Shown: positions 24,033 through 35,209 of the stretch, one piece after another | Numbering within the stretch: position 1 is the first letter of the stretch | How the letters are laid out: every line of letters begins with the position of its first letter | DNA from: Trissonchulus latispiculum | Taxonomy: Eukaryota; Nematoda; Enoplea; Enoplida; Ironidae | Assembly: GCA_030248195.1 (NCBI GenBank) | Contig: JASAND010021265.1 | Span: 62,001 to 126,000, forward strand | Direction of reading: 5' to 3' | DNA length: 64,000 nt | The notes under the pieces: generated by a model | What the model was told of the DNA's origin: nothing | Database searches by the model: none | What the model saw: only the letters and a program-made list of their open reading frames with translations | Translations under genes and position numbers: made by a program

Positions 24033-24797
24033 TGTAACGGATCAAGGTTGTGCATGGTCAACCTTTCCGTTGCTGGCGGCTGTAGCTAAGTTAGCTACCC
24101 GCTTGGCTTTAGATAACATCATCAAAAGGGGCTGGGTTCGCTTTGCAAGTAACGTAGCTCCCCCAACGTGTATGTTTGGGATTGGGTGGGTCCCCCCTGC
24201 TATACGGGGAGCTACGTGATTGGGGGAAATTTCTTACTAGGGGGCGCTCGTGGGAGGGTTCAACCCAACATTCGCTGCCCCCTTCAGTCTTGTACTTTCT
24301 ATCGCCGTGTGCCCCTGTTTAATTACGCTCTCTATTCTCCCCCTATTTCTCTGTGATTAGCTCCCCTGTACATTTTGCTCCGTGTAGCTCTCCCCAGAGC
24401 TACTGGTACGTTGGTGAGTCCGTCTACTGTAAGTCCAACTTATTTGCGTGTTTGTTTGTGTGACTGAGGGCTCTGCCCGTAACTTCTTTTATTATCTTTA
24501 TATAATAATATTTGTTGTTATCTCTATAATTAAAGTGTTGCTGCTCTTTTAATTAGGCTAAGTCTACTGAGCTCCTGCTAGGTAGGTAACTTGTTCGAAT
24601 CCAGTATAGTAAGAGTGGAGAGGCATCTCTTCACTTAGGGCCGGTTATTTACCCGGTTATTATCTGGCGAGGCTGTCCCGACCGTCTCCTGTAGTCGGTC
24701 CGTTATCCATTTGTGCTACGGTCTCCGCATACGCTGGAATTGGGTGTGGTAACGGTGCTTGTACGTGTACGTAGAATCAGGTACTAGCCCCGCTACA
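24033..24797 (+). mobile_element. Solo LTR, TGTAACGG...CGCTACA family
   Basis: Starts TGTAACGGATCAAGG, ends CCCCGCTACA and is flanked by AAAC on both sides (24029-24032, 24798-24801). It shares its start, a middle CTCCTGCTAGGTAGGTAA, a CTGGCGAGGCTGTCCCGACC segment and its end with 47310-47894. No internal coding region is attached, so it is a solo LTR. Confidence 0.8.
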
Positions 24798-24801
24798 AAA
24801 C

Positions 24802-26430
24802 TATTGTGTTCAGATTGTGCTAATTAATTAGTTAATAACTTGATTGAATTTTGATTCAACTCTACATTTGGTTTCTGAGCACTGTTCTTGAACCCTTGAC
24901 CTTGTACCTGAAACGTTTTCTGTTAGCTCAAACAGAATTCTTGGGTATTTTTGCAACTATGCTGAAAGCTTATGTTTGGTAAATAGTAATTGTTTTCTTT
25001 TTCTGTGAAGCACGTTGATTTTTGGGCCTGTTTGTGGTCAACTAATCATGATTGCTTCAATGGTTTTGATAATTTGGGTAGCCTTACGATTTTGGGACTG
25101 AACATTTGGAAGTACAGTTAAGCCAGTTTAAGCTAATACAGTATGTTATGGAACTATTGTAGCTATGTAAACCAGTGCTAATGTAAATCATTCCTTGCTC
25201 ATTATAACGAATGGGCTTTCTTTCCGAGGTAACTCAGCAGACATTAAGGATACTTCAAAGGATCTGAGAAATCCGTTCAAAACCCAACTCTCCTATGTGA
25301 ACTTAGGAGGATCGACAGACAAGGGAAGCAGACATAGGAAAGATTGATAAGCCTGATATGGGAGTTCAGCTGATGGCTCGGTGGTGTAGTGGTAAGTACG
25401 TCTGACTGCAGTGCAGAAGGGCCCTGGTTCGATCTCAAACATCGCCAGTAATCGTAGTTGGGCTTCACTGGTACGTGACGCCTCCGGTCGGAGTCTTGCG
25501 TTTCCAGTTTCAGTTTCAGTTGTGGTTTCAGTTTCAGTTTGTTTCGGACGAATCACATGCTAAGGGATTAACTATTTCCGTGATATCTGCCTGCAAAGAA
25601 AATACCTACTTCTGAAATATTTTGAATAATTAATCAGGTCCACATTAAGGTATTACTCCCTTTTAATGCATCCTATTCAAAGCCAAAATTCTTTCAAAGA
25701 AACTCCCCCATTAAATTTTATCTGATTTTTTCAATATAAAGGGGGGAACATTTTAAATGAAGTGTCTAAAAAGTTCTGGTTGAGTGCATGTCTGTCCGTT
25801 TGGAGCAGAGTTTAGACTTTCACCTTAAAGGATTAGATGGTTTGGACATTACAAGATCACATTAACGTAGTTTTTTTGCTTATGCCAAAAAAGTAGCTAT
25901 TGCGATTTCTTGCAAAAATCAGAAATTCGAAAGGTTTTTGGGCCCCAATGTTATTAGTTTGGATCAACAGAATTTTATCCTCCCCCCAACCCGATTGGGG
26001 GAGTTAAGTTTAATTTGGGACACTTGTATTATGGCTTTCGGTGGTGTGCAACTTTTTTGTTTTCATATTAGTTTTTTGTGATTCATGAGAAATAAACAAT
26101 TTGAGCTCAACAAAAGCAGGCATAAATCTGCTACAGCCAATGGGATTAAAAATATTCTTTTCAAAAGAACTCAACCGAGCTTTATTGGTTTATGAAAACT
26201 TCTGCTACACCATTCAACATCAGAGAACGAACGATCGGTCACACAAAATGTAGACTTGACATTTTATCAAACGCTCATTTCACCGAAAGTGACGCACTCA
26301 GGTAGATCCTCTTTTTCTAAAGTTTACGTCACCGAACTATATTGAAAGCATCTTTTAATTACATGCTTTGTGAAGTGACAGACAACCTGCGTGGTCTCCT
26401 TTCAGTTTCTTCATGAATCCCGAATGCTAA
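24802..26430. other. Gene-free stretch with one SINE
   Basis: Apart from the SINE at 25335-25445 no gene or known element is recognised. Confidence 0.5.
25335..25445 (+). repeat. SINE copy, 'GATAAGCCTGATATGGGAG' family
   Basis: The most complete copy of the family: AGCAGACATAGGAAAGATTG leader, GATAAGCCTGATATGGGAGT, a tRNA-like GGTGTAGTGGTAAG box and GGTTCGATCTC. It is tRNA-like but not a clean tRNA fold. Confidence 0.75.
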
Positions 26431-26704
26431 TTAAGGGGGGGCCTGTATCCAGATAAAAGTCACTTTTTGCTGCGCTTTTTGATCCGCAATTGTTTTTGTT
26501 TGGAGCTTTTACGTTCATCGGGGTTCTCGGGTTCTAGGGGTTCTTAAATATTTTGTTGAGATTAGATCAATAACTAAGTGTACCTTCATATTTCGATGGG
26601 GGTTCTTGGGGTTCTTGGAGGTCTTAACTTTTCGAAGAGATTTTACCCGTTACTATATATATATAGCTTCAAATTGTTCAGGAGGTTTGATCCTCCACTA
26701 TCTA

Positions 26705-28044
26705 AAGTCTGACACAAAAATGTGTGTACAAAATTTGTAAGGCCTCCAGTGAACTCAGTATACGTCGTAACCCCATAAAACCATATATTTTCGGAATCCT
26801 TGCAGCGAGATGAACATTTTTATAAAATTTAAAATTTTTTAAAATTTCAAAAATTTTAAAATATCGGTTTTTCGGGGAATTTTTTCGGACCGTTCAAGCT
26901 ATTCAGCTCATTCCTTCAGAAAAATTTTCCCGTCCGAAGACGCATCGATTGACACAAGAACGAAAAAAATCGGTTGAGAAATAAGCATTTTATTCCAAAA
27001 TTTCGTTTTTCCATTTCCTTTGATGTTTGCCGCTTTTTGCAAGTTTGACTGGTTATTACTCGCGACTCGCTCAACTTAAAATTTTTTCGATTAGATTTTC
27101 AGGACTGCCTAGGCGTTCGCTTTGACATGATATATGTGGTATTTCAAATTTTGAAAATCGATTTTTTTGAAAAATACCACTTTTTGACCAAAAATTTCGG
27201 CAAAGAAGATTTAGCAAAAGTGAATAAAAATAACATAATCATAAAATTCAAGCTGAGCTGAATCCAACGATATAAAGCTTTTCTTGCTGCGATTTATATT
27301 GCGCCAGCAATGAATTTTTAAACAATATCCCTTATTTCAGCTAGTTTTGCTAGTTTACACTGCTTCAGTCAAATCACGGCGGCAACATCAGAGAGAGCCA
27401 AAAACCAGCTGAAATAAGGGATATTGTTTAAAAATTCATTGCTGGCGCAATATAAGTCGCAGCAAGAAAAGCTTTATATCGTTGGATTCAGCTCAGCTTG
27501 AACTTTATGATCATGTTATTTTTATTCACTTTTGCTAAATCTTCTTTGCCGAAATTTTTGGTCAAAAAGTGGTATTTTTCAAAAAAATCGATTTTCAAAA
27601 TTTGAAATACCACATATATGAGGTCAAAGCGGACGCATAGGCGGTCCTGAAAATCTAATCGAAAAAATTTTAAGTTGAGCGAGTCGCGAGTAATAACCAG
27701 TCAAACTTGCAAAAAGCGGCAAACATCAAAGGAAATGGAAAAACGAAATTTTGGAATAAAATGCTTATTTCTCAACCGATTTTTTTCGTTCTTGTGTCAA
27801 TCGATGCGTCTTCGGACGGGACAATTTCTCTGAAGGAATGAGCTGAATAGCTTGAACGGTCCGAAAAAATTCCCCGAAAAACCGATATTTTAAAATTTTT
27901 GATATTTTAAAAAATTTTAAATTTTATAAAAATGTTCATCTCGCTGCAAGGATTCCGAAAATATATGGTTTTATGAAGTTACGGCGTATATTGAGTTCAC
28001 TGGAGGCCTTACAGGTTTTGTACACACATTTTTGTGTCAGACTT
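26705..28044. mobile_element. 1.34-kb near-perfect palindrome, AAGTCTGACAC ends, TA target
   Basis: Arms of roughly 640 bp from AAGTCTGACACAAAAATGTG run inwards to a spacer of about 65 bp near 27343-27405. It is flanked by TA, within a CTAG site. The uninterrupted paralogue (copy 1, GCCTAGTTTTAAG) shows that insertion duplicated only TA. No coding frame is seen. A transcript would fold into long double-stranded RNA. Confidence 0.88.
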
Positions 28045-28089
28045 TAGTTTTAAGTTTTTGCTGGAGCTTCTGTGGGTTCTGGAGTCTGG

Positions 28090-28872
28090 TAGTGATGTTT
28101 CAGCACCTGAAACTGAAACTGAAAATATTTTCAGTCAGTACATATTTCAGTTTCAGCACCTAAAACTGAAACTGTAACTGAAAATAATGGAGCTTGACGA
28201 CTGAAACTGAAACTGAAAATGCAAAAAATCGACGACTGAAACTAAAACTGAAACTGAAACTGAAATTATTTGGATTTGCCGCCTGAAACTGAAACTGAAA
28301 TTCTGAAGGAAACAGGCCTGAAACTGAAACCGAAATAATTTCAGGCGACCATTGAATCTGAAAATAATTTCAGCTCTTGCTTGACCTTAAAGTATCAATC
28401 GATTTAGTTCTACGCAAATACTGAAAATTGTAATTTCAGACAACGCTTAGCCTGAAACTTGTAATTTCAGACTACGCTTAAATTGAATTTTTACTGAAGT
28501 TTTACTGATTATACCATAACCTAATAAAAATAATTTGTTTTAAGACGCTCCATAAGGTTTAAAGTTACAATTTTGTTAGTAAAAATAGAAAAATAAAATT
28601 TTAGTCTAGGCCTGAAACTGAAACTGAAACTGAAAATAATTTGAGTGAGGCCTGAAACTGAAACTGAAACTGAATCTGAAATTCCGACGAGCAACCGCCT
28701 GAAACTGAAACTGAAAATCCTCAATTAGCAGACCTGAAACTGAAACTGAATCTGAATCTGAAATTCCGACGAGCAACCGCCTGAAACTGAAACTGAAAAT
28801 CCTCAATTAGCAGACCTGAAACTGAATCTGAAACTGAAACTGAAAATAAATGGTCCGCCTGAAACATCACTA
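28090..28872. mobile_element. hAT-like non-autonomous element with CTGAAA arrays
   Basis: Terminal inverted repeats TAGTGATGTTTCAG are flanked by GAGTCTGG at 28082-28089 and 28873-28880 (exact 8-bp duplication). The interior is dominated by tandem CTGAAA units in both halves. No transposase. Confidence 0.88.
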
Positions 28873-29258
28873 GAGTCTGGAGATTCCGAAACGTGTGTTG
28901 AATTTAAGTCTATTACGGACATCATCTTGTCGTCAGCTTTCGATTGATATCCATATTGTGGATATTGGATGTAGTAGACACACAAATTTCAGTCTAAATT
29001 TCTGAGAAAACCCAGGAACCTCCCCCTCCTCCAAGTATACCCCGGTTATGCAACAAATTCGATGACTGAGATACAGATTTACACATTATAGGCATACGAT
29101 GACACGTTAAGTGTCTGAAGGAAAAGATCCACAACTTGGTTATGTAGCCATAGTTACCGAGTGCTGGATACAAACGCAGGAAAAAATTTGAGAACCCCCG
29201 TTTTCTGATGGCGGTTCTTGGGGTTCTAACTTTTATCTTGACATGGGCCCTTAAGGGG

Positions 29259-29780
29259 AAGATGGTAAGTTGATCAAAAACTTTCGGATGATAGCCGGGA
29301 TTTGAACCAAGCTTTCGTTCTACATTTCCCCCGGCTGACCAGTTAGATTCCAATGTAATGTACACGACTTTCCAATGCACACCTGTAGTGTTTTTAATCG
29401 TTTTTATTATTTTATTTTTTACCTGCAACTGTAAAAAAAATAACAGCCAATTTTTTAAAAACAGATTTTACTTATTTTTATACCAGAGCAGTATATCAGA
29501 AATATTTAAATTTTATTTGTCCAAAATGATCTTTGATTTTTTGTCCTTTGGCTTTATGCCGCCGTCCACTCGTTCGAATTTCTAAAAGTACCTAGCTATA
29601 TGCCAAAGACGGGTCTTTTCTTCATACATTTCTACATACTTTTTATTCCTGCTTCCTGCTGGAGCAGGAATGTATAAAACGGAAACTATTATGTTTAGTG
29701 CATAGTGAGTCATTTCTCCATTTAGAAGCCCTATCTTCAACACAGGGCTAGCTTAGGTCAGATTTTTTTGCATTTGGATT
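29259..29780. other. Stretch upstream of the TATA/octamer site
   Basis: A weak reverse-strand tRNA-like segment lies near 29285-29350. Nothing coding is recognised. Confidence 0.4.
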
Positions 29781-29809
29781 ATGCAAATTAGGTTTTGGAG
29801 CCTATATAA
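29781..29809 (+). promoter_or_regulatory. Octamer plus TATA box, promoter-like
   Basis: ATGCAAAT at 29781-29788 is the classic octamer, and TATATAA at 29803-29809 lies 15 bp further on. This spacing resembles animal histone and small nuclear RNA promoters. It is the clearest TATA-type promoter in the intergenic region. Confidence 0.45.
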
Positions 29810-29824
29810 GTGGCAGAACTGAGG

Positions 29825-30060
29825 GCTTTGCGCAGTCTTCGACTGTCAGCAATCTAAGCGATTGCAGATGTTTGAGCACCAGTGTAGCTTGGGAGCTACC
29901 GTGGTGCATTAGAAATTACGGTACTAGCTTGCGCTGGACATCACAAGTTCAGTCCAATCATGGAATTGCAAGCATAGGCCTGCACTTCCTGGTGAGCATG
30001 GAGTTCTTTGAGAATTCTGGAAAAATTGAGCAGCGGAGTGGAAAGCAATAAAAATTTTTG
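29825..30060 (+). ncRNA. Possible structured RNA downstream of TATA box
   Basis: Begins about 20-25 bp after the TATA box and has no long reading frame. Three clean hairpins follow in series: CAGTC/GACTG (833-845 of the 29,000s), GCAATC/GATTGC (849-865) and a two-part stem GCACCA/TGGTGC with GTAGCT/AGCTAC inside (876-907). An Sm-like AATTTTTG lies at 30053-30060. The first bases GCTTTGCGCAGT resemble the 5' end of U4 snRNA, but the rest does not match U4. I do not recognise a known RNA family; it could be a SINE or chance. Confidence 0.25.
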
Positions 30061-30560
30061 CGCAGGAAAATTTGATTCTTATTTGGAACAAAGTTTGTCA
30101 AAATATGTTAAGTAAAATAAGTTTGTCAGTTGTACATACGGCTGAGTACCCAATGCTGTTAACTGATTGTTTTGTGCTATGCAGCTGAGGAAAGTCTGTT
30201 CTGAAAAAAGGCAAGAACATTCAACTGGATATTCCAAGTGATAATAGTAGTTCGATATCAAAAGAAATAGAGGGAAGACAAGTGAAGTTGTAAACCAAAC
30301 CTGCCGTTTATATCGCTTAAAAGAGCTTAAGACAAAGACAATTTTGCAATTGAATAAAAACAGGTCTACAAAGGAATACTGCCCCTTTTGGGGCCTACTT
30401 GTCTACATAGCCGCTGAACTATTTTATCTTCTACTAGGCTGAATAGTGTATGTAAAACTACTTTTGTAACCTTCCTTTTGACAGAACATCCATGTCTACG
30501 AAATTTATTGGTTGCCTAAAACGTTTTCGGGGTAGCACAGAATTATTTAATTACTTAATT

Positions 30561-30606
30561 TATTTTATTTATTTATTTATTTATTTAGCTATTTATTTAT
30601 TTATTC
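30561..30606. repeat. (ATTT)n simple repeat
   Basis: Imperfect ATTT tetranucleotide tract. Confidence 0.85.
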
Positions 30607-30664
30607 ATTCGTTCAATTTAGTTTTCCAAGAAAGCCCTGCACCACCGAAGGTTCGAAAAACTGC

Positions 30665-30740
30665 TGACTTTGGCAGGATTTGAACCTGCGAACTCTTGCG
30701 TTCTGCCAAATGAACATTCTACCAAATGAGCCACATAAGA
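30665..30740 (-). repeat. tRNA-derived SINE head
   Basis: On the minus strand, TGGCTCATTTGGTAGAATG and GGTTCAAATCC have A- and B-box form. The stems are degenerate. Confidence 0.55.
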
Positions 30741-31100
30741 CTGAAATTAATAGTCTGAAGCATGCTACAGAATATTCTAATGATTACAGATAGTTAGCTT
30801 AATGTTAAAACTCTGTACTGGATGAGGCTAGAGCTTCTTGTCAGTTAACTACTATGACACGCTTTAAGGCTCAGATCTACAGAGCACTGTATTATACAGT
30901 GTTTATCTTCTCTGCTTTACCTGAGCTTAAGTTCTACCTAACTCCGGCGATCAAGGCTAATTGGGTCTCTAATATCCGTAGGTGGTCAAGTTCACATCAG
31001 GAGAGAGATAGAGCTTACTTTTCTTTCTGATTCTGAGTTTGAGTTTTGGTAGAAATCTGGCTGAAATTAGAAAACAGGGCCAGGGAAGCAGGCATAGGAA

Positions 31101-31154
<54 letters not shown>
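31101..31154. repeat. (ATTG)n simple repeat
   Basis: A run of ATTG tetranucleotides that directly follows a GGAAGCAGGCATAGGAA segment, which is the leader of the 25335-type SINE. Confidence 0.9.
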
Positions 31155-31249
31155 CGATCGATTACTGGAGAGTTTAATGGTTTGTTTATTAAGGTAATCA
31201 AAAATTGCTGTGTTCTTTTCTAATCGACTCAACTTTACACTACTATGTA

Positions 31250-31365
31250 AGAAATGAAATTTGTCACTTCAGCACCTGGGACCAGAAAAATTCGGTCCTC
31301 AGGTGGAATTCTAAAACACGACTTCCGGATTAACGCTCCGACGCTCTGCCAACTGAGCTACCTCT
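31250..31365 (-). repeat. tRNA-derived SINE with hairpin core
   Basis: Minus strand: GGTAGCTCAGTTGGCAGAGC head, core ACCTGAGGACCGAATTTTTC with its inverted partner, then GTGCTGAAGTGACAAATTTC. Same family as 5815-5925. Confidence 0.75.
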
Positions 31366-34300
31366 TCGCTTACTCTAATGCCTGAATCTAAGGACAAAAT
31401 GATCAATTAAAAAACAAGTTGAAAATTTCCAGGCTGTAAATCGTTCCAGCGACCTTTGTGGTTCGAAGCAGACGCTCTACCAACTGATCTATGTGGATGT
31501 GACTTTGAAATCGTGGAAATTTAAAACAGACATTTTAACCATTTCTCCACGTTGAAAATTATCATACCTAAAAGCCAGTGTTACCGCGCCCATTAATTTT
31601 TCACTAAAAATTCATTTTATTTTCCCCCATAATGTGGGACAGTTTCCAATCCTGAACTTATAGCACAGATAAAGGGATACCCACGTTTTGGTCTGGTCTA
31701 AAGATCCAAAACTTTTCTCCTCCAAACCCCGAAGGAGTTAGGGCAAACGGCCCTATACTCCTAGAATTCTGACTTATCTTACGTACTTAATGCGAGTCCA
31801 TTTTGTGAACAAACTAAAGAATTGTTTATCTTTCTGCGTTCTTTTGGGGCTCTATTCTTTTAAGCTAATAGTTTTCATCGAATTTAGCTTCAGCTTCCAC
31901 GCTACTTGCTCCGGTCTCCCTTCCCTCATCACTGACTTTAAGTTAATGTTAACCATCGTGTATGATAGGATTTAGTCGAGTCTTTAACTGAACTAGGTTT
32001 AGCGTTGGGAAACTTACAAACCTTCACAAAGGTCAACTTATAAGCCCTGGCTTGCACTACTTTATCAGGATTTTGTGTAAAAGATTTGACTTGGGTAATT
32101 AAATTGCTTAATTAATAGTTAGACTAACATGTTTAAGGCTTAACACGTTTTGGTTAATGAATGTGTAACATCAGCGAAACTCAGCTAGCCTTTCAAATAA
32201 AGACAGTATCAAAAAATTTTTCATAAATTAAATGTATGCTTTTATAATCCGAAGCCACTGGCACATGATTACACTTGACATTGATATACATTAATTAATG
32301 CACACTAAGTAATGCAGACACATCTAACCTATCTTTTCGCTTACAGAATGTCAAAACATGGATTTAGCCTCATGTAGGTGACGATGAGAATTAGAATTAC
32401 TGTCAGGAATTGTTGTAAGATAATCTCGGTAAATACCGAAACTGAGTCACCTACATATGTAGAAGCTACGCTATCTCAAATACAATAAATAAATCATAAA
32501 TATAATTAAATAAAATAAATAAGAAATTAAAAATAAATACTTTTCTAACATCCACTCCACCTTACAGTCGTCACCCACGCTAAGAGATTGACGTTACTGG
32601 TTACAAATATTCAAATATTGTGTAATTCTGCACCGATTCTGTTCTTCAAGATATTATGTAAAATATTCAAATATTGTGTATGCTTTAATTCTGTACCGAT
32701 TCTGTTCTACAAGATATTTTGTACAAATTTTGCGTGATCAAAATAGCACGGTTTGTACAGGAGTGTCACCTGCTTGCTCAAAAACTGTTACCAGTCTACG
32801 CAATTCCAATGTCTTTCTCCGCCCCATATTTATAATACATAAGAGTATGATGACAAGCGTCACATTCTGTACAGATTCAGATAGACTAAGCTTAACATCC
32901 CCCGCATTTAAGGTTTGAGGGGCGGCTTGCTAATCCAAGGATCGGATCGCTACTAAATTTAAGCCAAAATACGGCTCAGCGATGACCCCGTTTAATGGGT
33001 CGTTCACTACAGTGGAACTTCTAGTGTATCTTAACAACATCACCCTGTATTTATCAGAACTTTAACTGTAAATCTAAATATTTTCAGACCAATAATGACC
33101 AATGAAACGCAAAGCTGCAGGTATTTCTTAAAAATTATTATGAAATGTTGTAAAACTGGTCGAAATGGTGGGTAGAGACCATACATGTTTTGGGGAGAGG
33201 GGGTGGGGACGGGGGTTCGCCTCCAAGAGCCGCAGCTAACCTCATCCAGGGGATCGGAATTCGAGTGTTTTGTCCAGAAAACCGGAAAAATTCGTTTGTT
33301 ATCTCCGTGGGCCGCCGGTTCACCCCTCCAAATTAGCTACCTTCATATGTCTGGTGGTCGCCCCAGTAATGGAAAATTTGTGCTGACTCCTAGGTTTTCT
33401 GACTTCTTCTGTATTTGACTCAGGGCGTATTTCTTTTAAGAGTACAGGATTACAAACGTTTCAAAGATTACTTCTTTTGTAATCCTAATTTTATTAAGAA
33501 AGTTCTGTTGAATCAGTTAAGTCCATTCAGACCTCCTCCCAGATTACATTACAAAGCGCATTTCATTCAAACAAAAATCGATGAAAATTTAGAGCACTGT
33601 TTCGATATTTAATACAAACGAATTTAGGTTCAGTGGTAAGTAGACCAGGACGATTCCATTTCGAACAATGCAAAGAAACAGTCTTTTGTAGTGCTAGCTT
33701 GTACAGATTGCAGCCAAGACTAATCTTCGTTGCAGGATCCTCCAAAACCAAATCCCCCGATGTTTATCCAACTTTGACTGCTTCTGACACCAAGTAGATT
33801 TAAGCATACAGATTAAGAGCTTTGTAATGTATATTGCCACGTTTTGATCCAGTGTAACTCAATGGCATTTCTGTTGGAATAAATTTTTTGCACAACTCGA
33901 TATTTCCAGTATGTATTCTGTTTAACATTTTTTCTTCTGAATACTGCACGGGTCAGGTTTGTATCTAGGAAATTTTCAGAGCACCGGAGCAAGATTTTCG
34001 GACAAATTCAAAGTGACAGGTTCAGATTTAGTGGTATAGAAATTTGCGGAGGGCTGAGAAAAATTGGACCAATAATTCCGGGCATAAATTATCAAATGGT
34101 TTCCGTCCCCCGTTTTTCTAGCATATTTCTGAATCATGCGTATGCAAACGGATGGGGACTTAAAGTGAGACCTAAAATGCTTGTATCTGCTTTCTCTCTG
34201 GCCAAAAATCTGCCCCAGAGTCAATATCAAATGGGGGTCTTTCCCTTCTTGTTATGTTTTGGTGGGTTTTTTGGATATCGGACGAACGGTGATGCTATTT

Positions 34301-34662
34301 TTCCTTCAGTCAGTTGGTCTAGCTTAGACCTGGTTTTTTTGGTCGGGGGCTCCGAGCTTGATAAATGAGGGGTATTTCTTCAACCGCTCACATGAGGGGC
34401 GATAGATCCTTTGTTTTAGTTTCAGTTTCAGACCATTTTGCCAACTTCAAATCTCCTTTTTTTTCTCCGCTGACGGACATTTTTATGGTAAAATTTATTT
34501 ATTTTAATTTTTTCCGTTTTATGTGCGTCGCTACGAGGCATGGCAAGATGCACTGAAAGTAAGATACAAAATTTTCATTCATGAACCTGACTAGAATAAT
34601 GGTTGCCACCTATAAAATAGTCTTATGAAATAGGTGTAAATATATAGCAATTTGAATACTAT

Positions 34663-35175
34663 CAAGAGTACATAATAACTAAGAGTGTGACAAGCGTCAC
34701 ACTCTTAGTTATCAAGCAGAAAACATCATCTGCACAATAACGGCCTACCCCCCCCACAACTGAGTACCTGGTGACCCCCCCCACAACTGAGTACCAGGTA
34801 CACAATTGTGCACGAGCACTCGCTTGTGACCCCCCCCCACAACTGAGTACCAGGTACACAATTGTGCACGAGCACTCGCTTGTATGTTTACATGTTGAAG
34901 CCAAAAACATTCTATCAGCAGCTGGCCACTTTTTGGCTTCAACATGTAAACATACAAGCGAGTGCTCGTGCACAATTGTGTACCTGGTACTCAGTTGTGG
35001 GGGGGGGTCACAAGCGAGTGCTCGTGCACAATTGTGTACCTGGTACTCAGTTGTGGGGGGGGGTCACCAGGTACTCAGTTGTGGGGGGGGTAGGCCGTTA
35101 TTGTGCAGATGATGTTTTCTGCTTGATAACTAAGAGTGTGACGCTTGTCACACTCTTAGTTATTATGTACTCTTG
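34663..35175. mobile_element. Palindromic element, CAAGAGTACATAATAACTA ends, 7-bp TSD
   Basis: A 513-bp almost perfect inverted repeat centred near 34920. It contains several tandem copies of an ACTGAGTACCAGGTACACAA-type unit separated by runs of C on the left and G on the right. Flanks ATACTAT (34656-34662 and 35176-35182) are an exact 7-bp duplication. Relatives are at 17502-18369 and 43271-43615. No transposase. Confidence 0.88.
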
Positions 35176-35209
35176 ATACTATGTACTTGTCTATGAGTTA
35201 TTAGAACTA

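Larger units (their letters stand above)
26439..29250. mobile_element. TIR element copy 2, carrying two nested insertions
   Basis: Ends GGGCCTGTATCCAGATAAAA and, inverted, GGGCCCATGTCAAGATAAAA, flanked by TTAAGGGG at 26431-26438 and 29251-29258, an exact 8-bp target duplication. Two later elements interrupt it: a palindrome at 26705-28044 and an hAT-like element at 28090-28872. Without them it collapses to about 690 bp, close to copy 1 at 23300-23998. Confidence 0.82.
30061..34655. other. Gene-free stretch with SINEs and simple repeats
   Basis: Holds an ATTT tract, an ATTG tract and tRNA-like segments at 30665-30740, 31250-31365 and 31430-31495 (all minus strand). The window's short frames here have no recognisable domain. 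A short inverted pair GTAGGTGAC / GTCACCTAC lies near 32375-32455. Confidence 0.5.

Noticed and set aside
28090..28872. CRISPR-like regular repeats
   Set aside because: Units are short simple repeats without unique spacers and the context is a eukaryotic transposon.
28521..28985. Ser/Phe-rich minus-strand frames
   Set aside because: They are translations of the CTGAAA arrays in the hAT-like element.
34662..35176. Cys/His-rich frames on both strands
   Set aside because: They come from the palindromic element and mirror each other; no independent coding signal.
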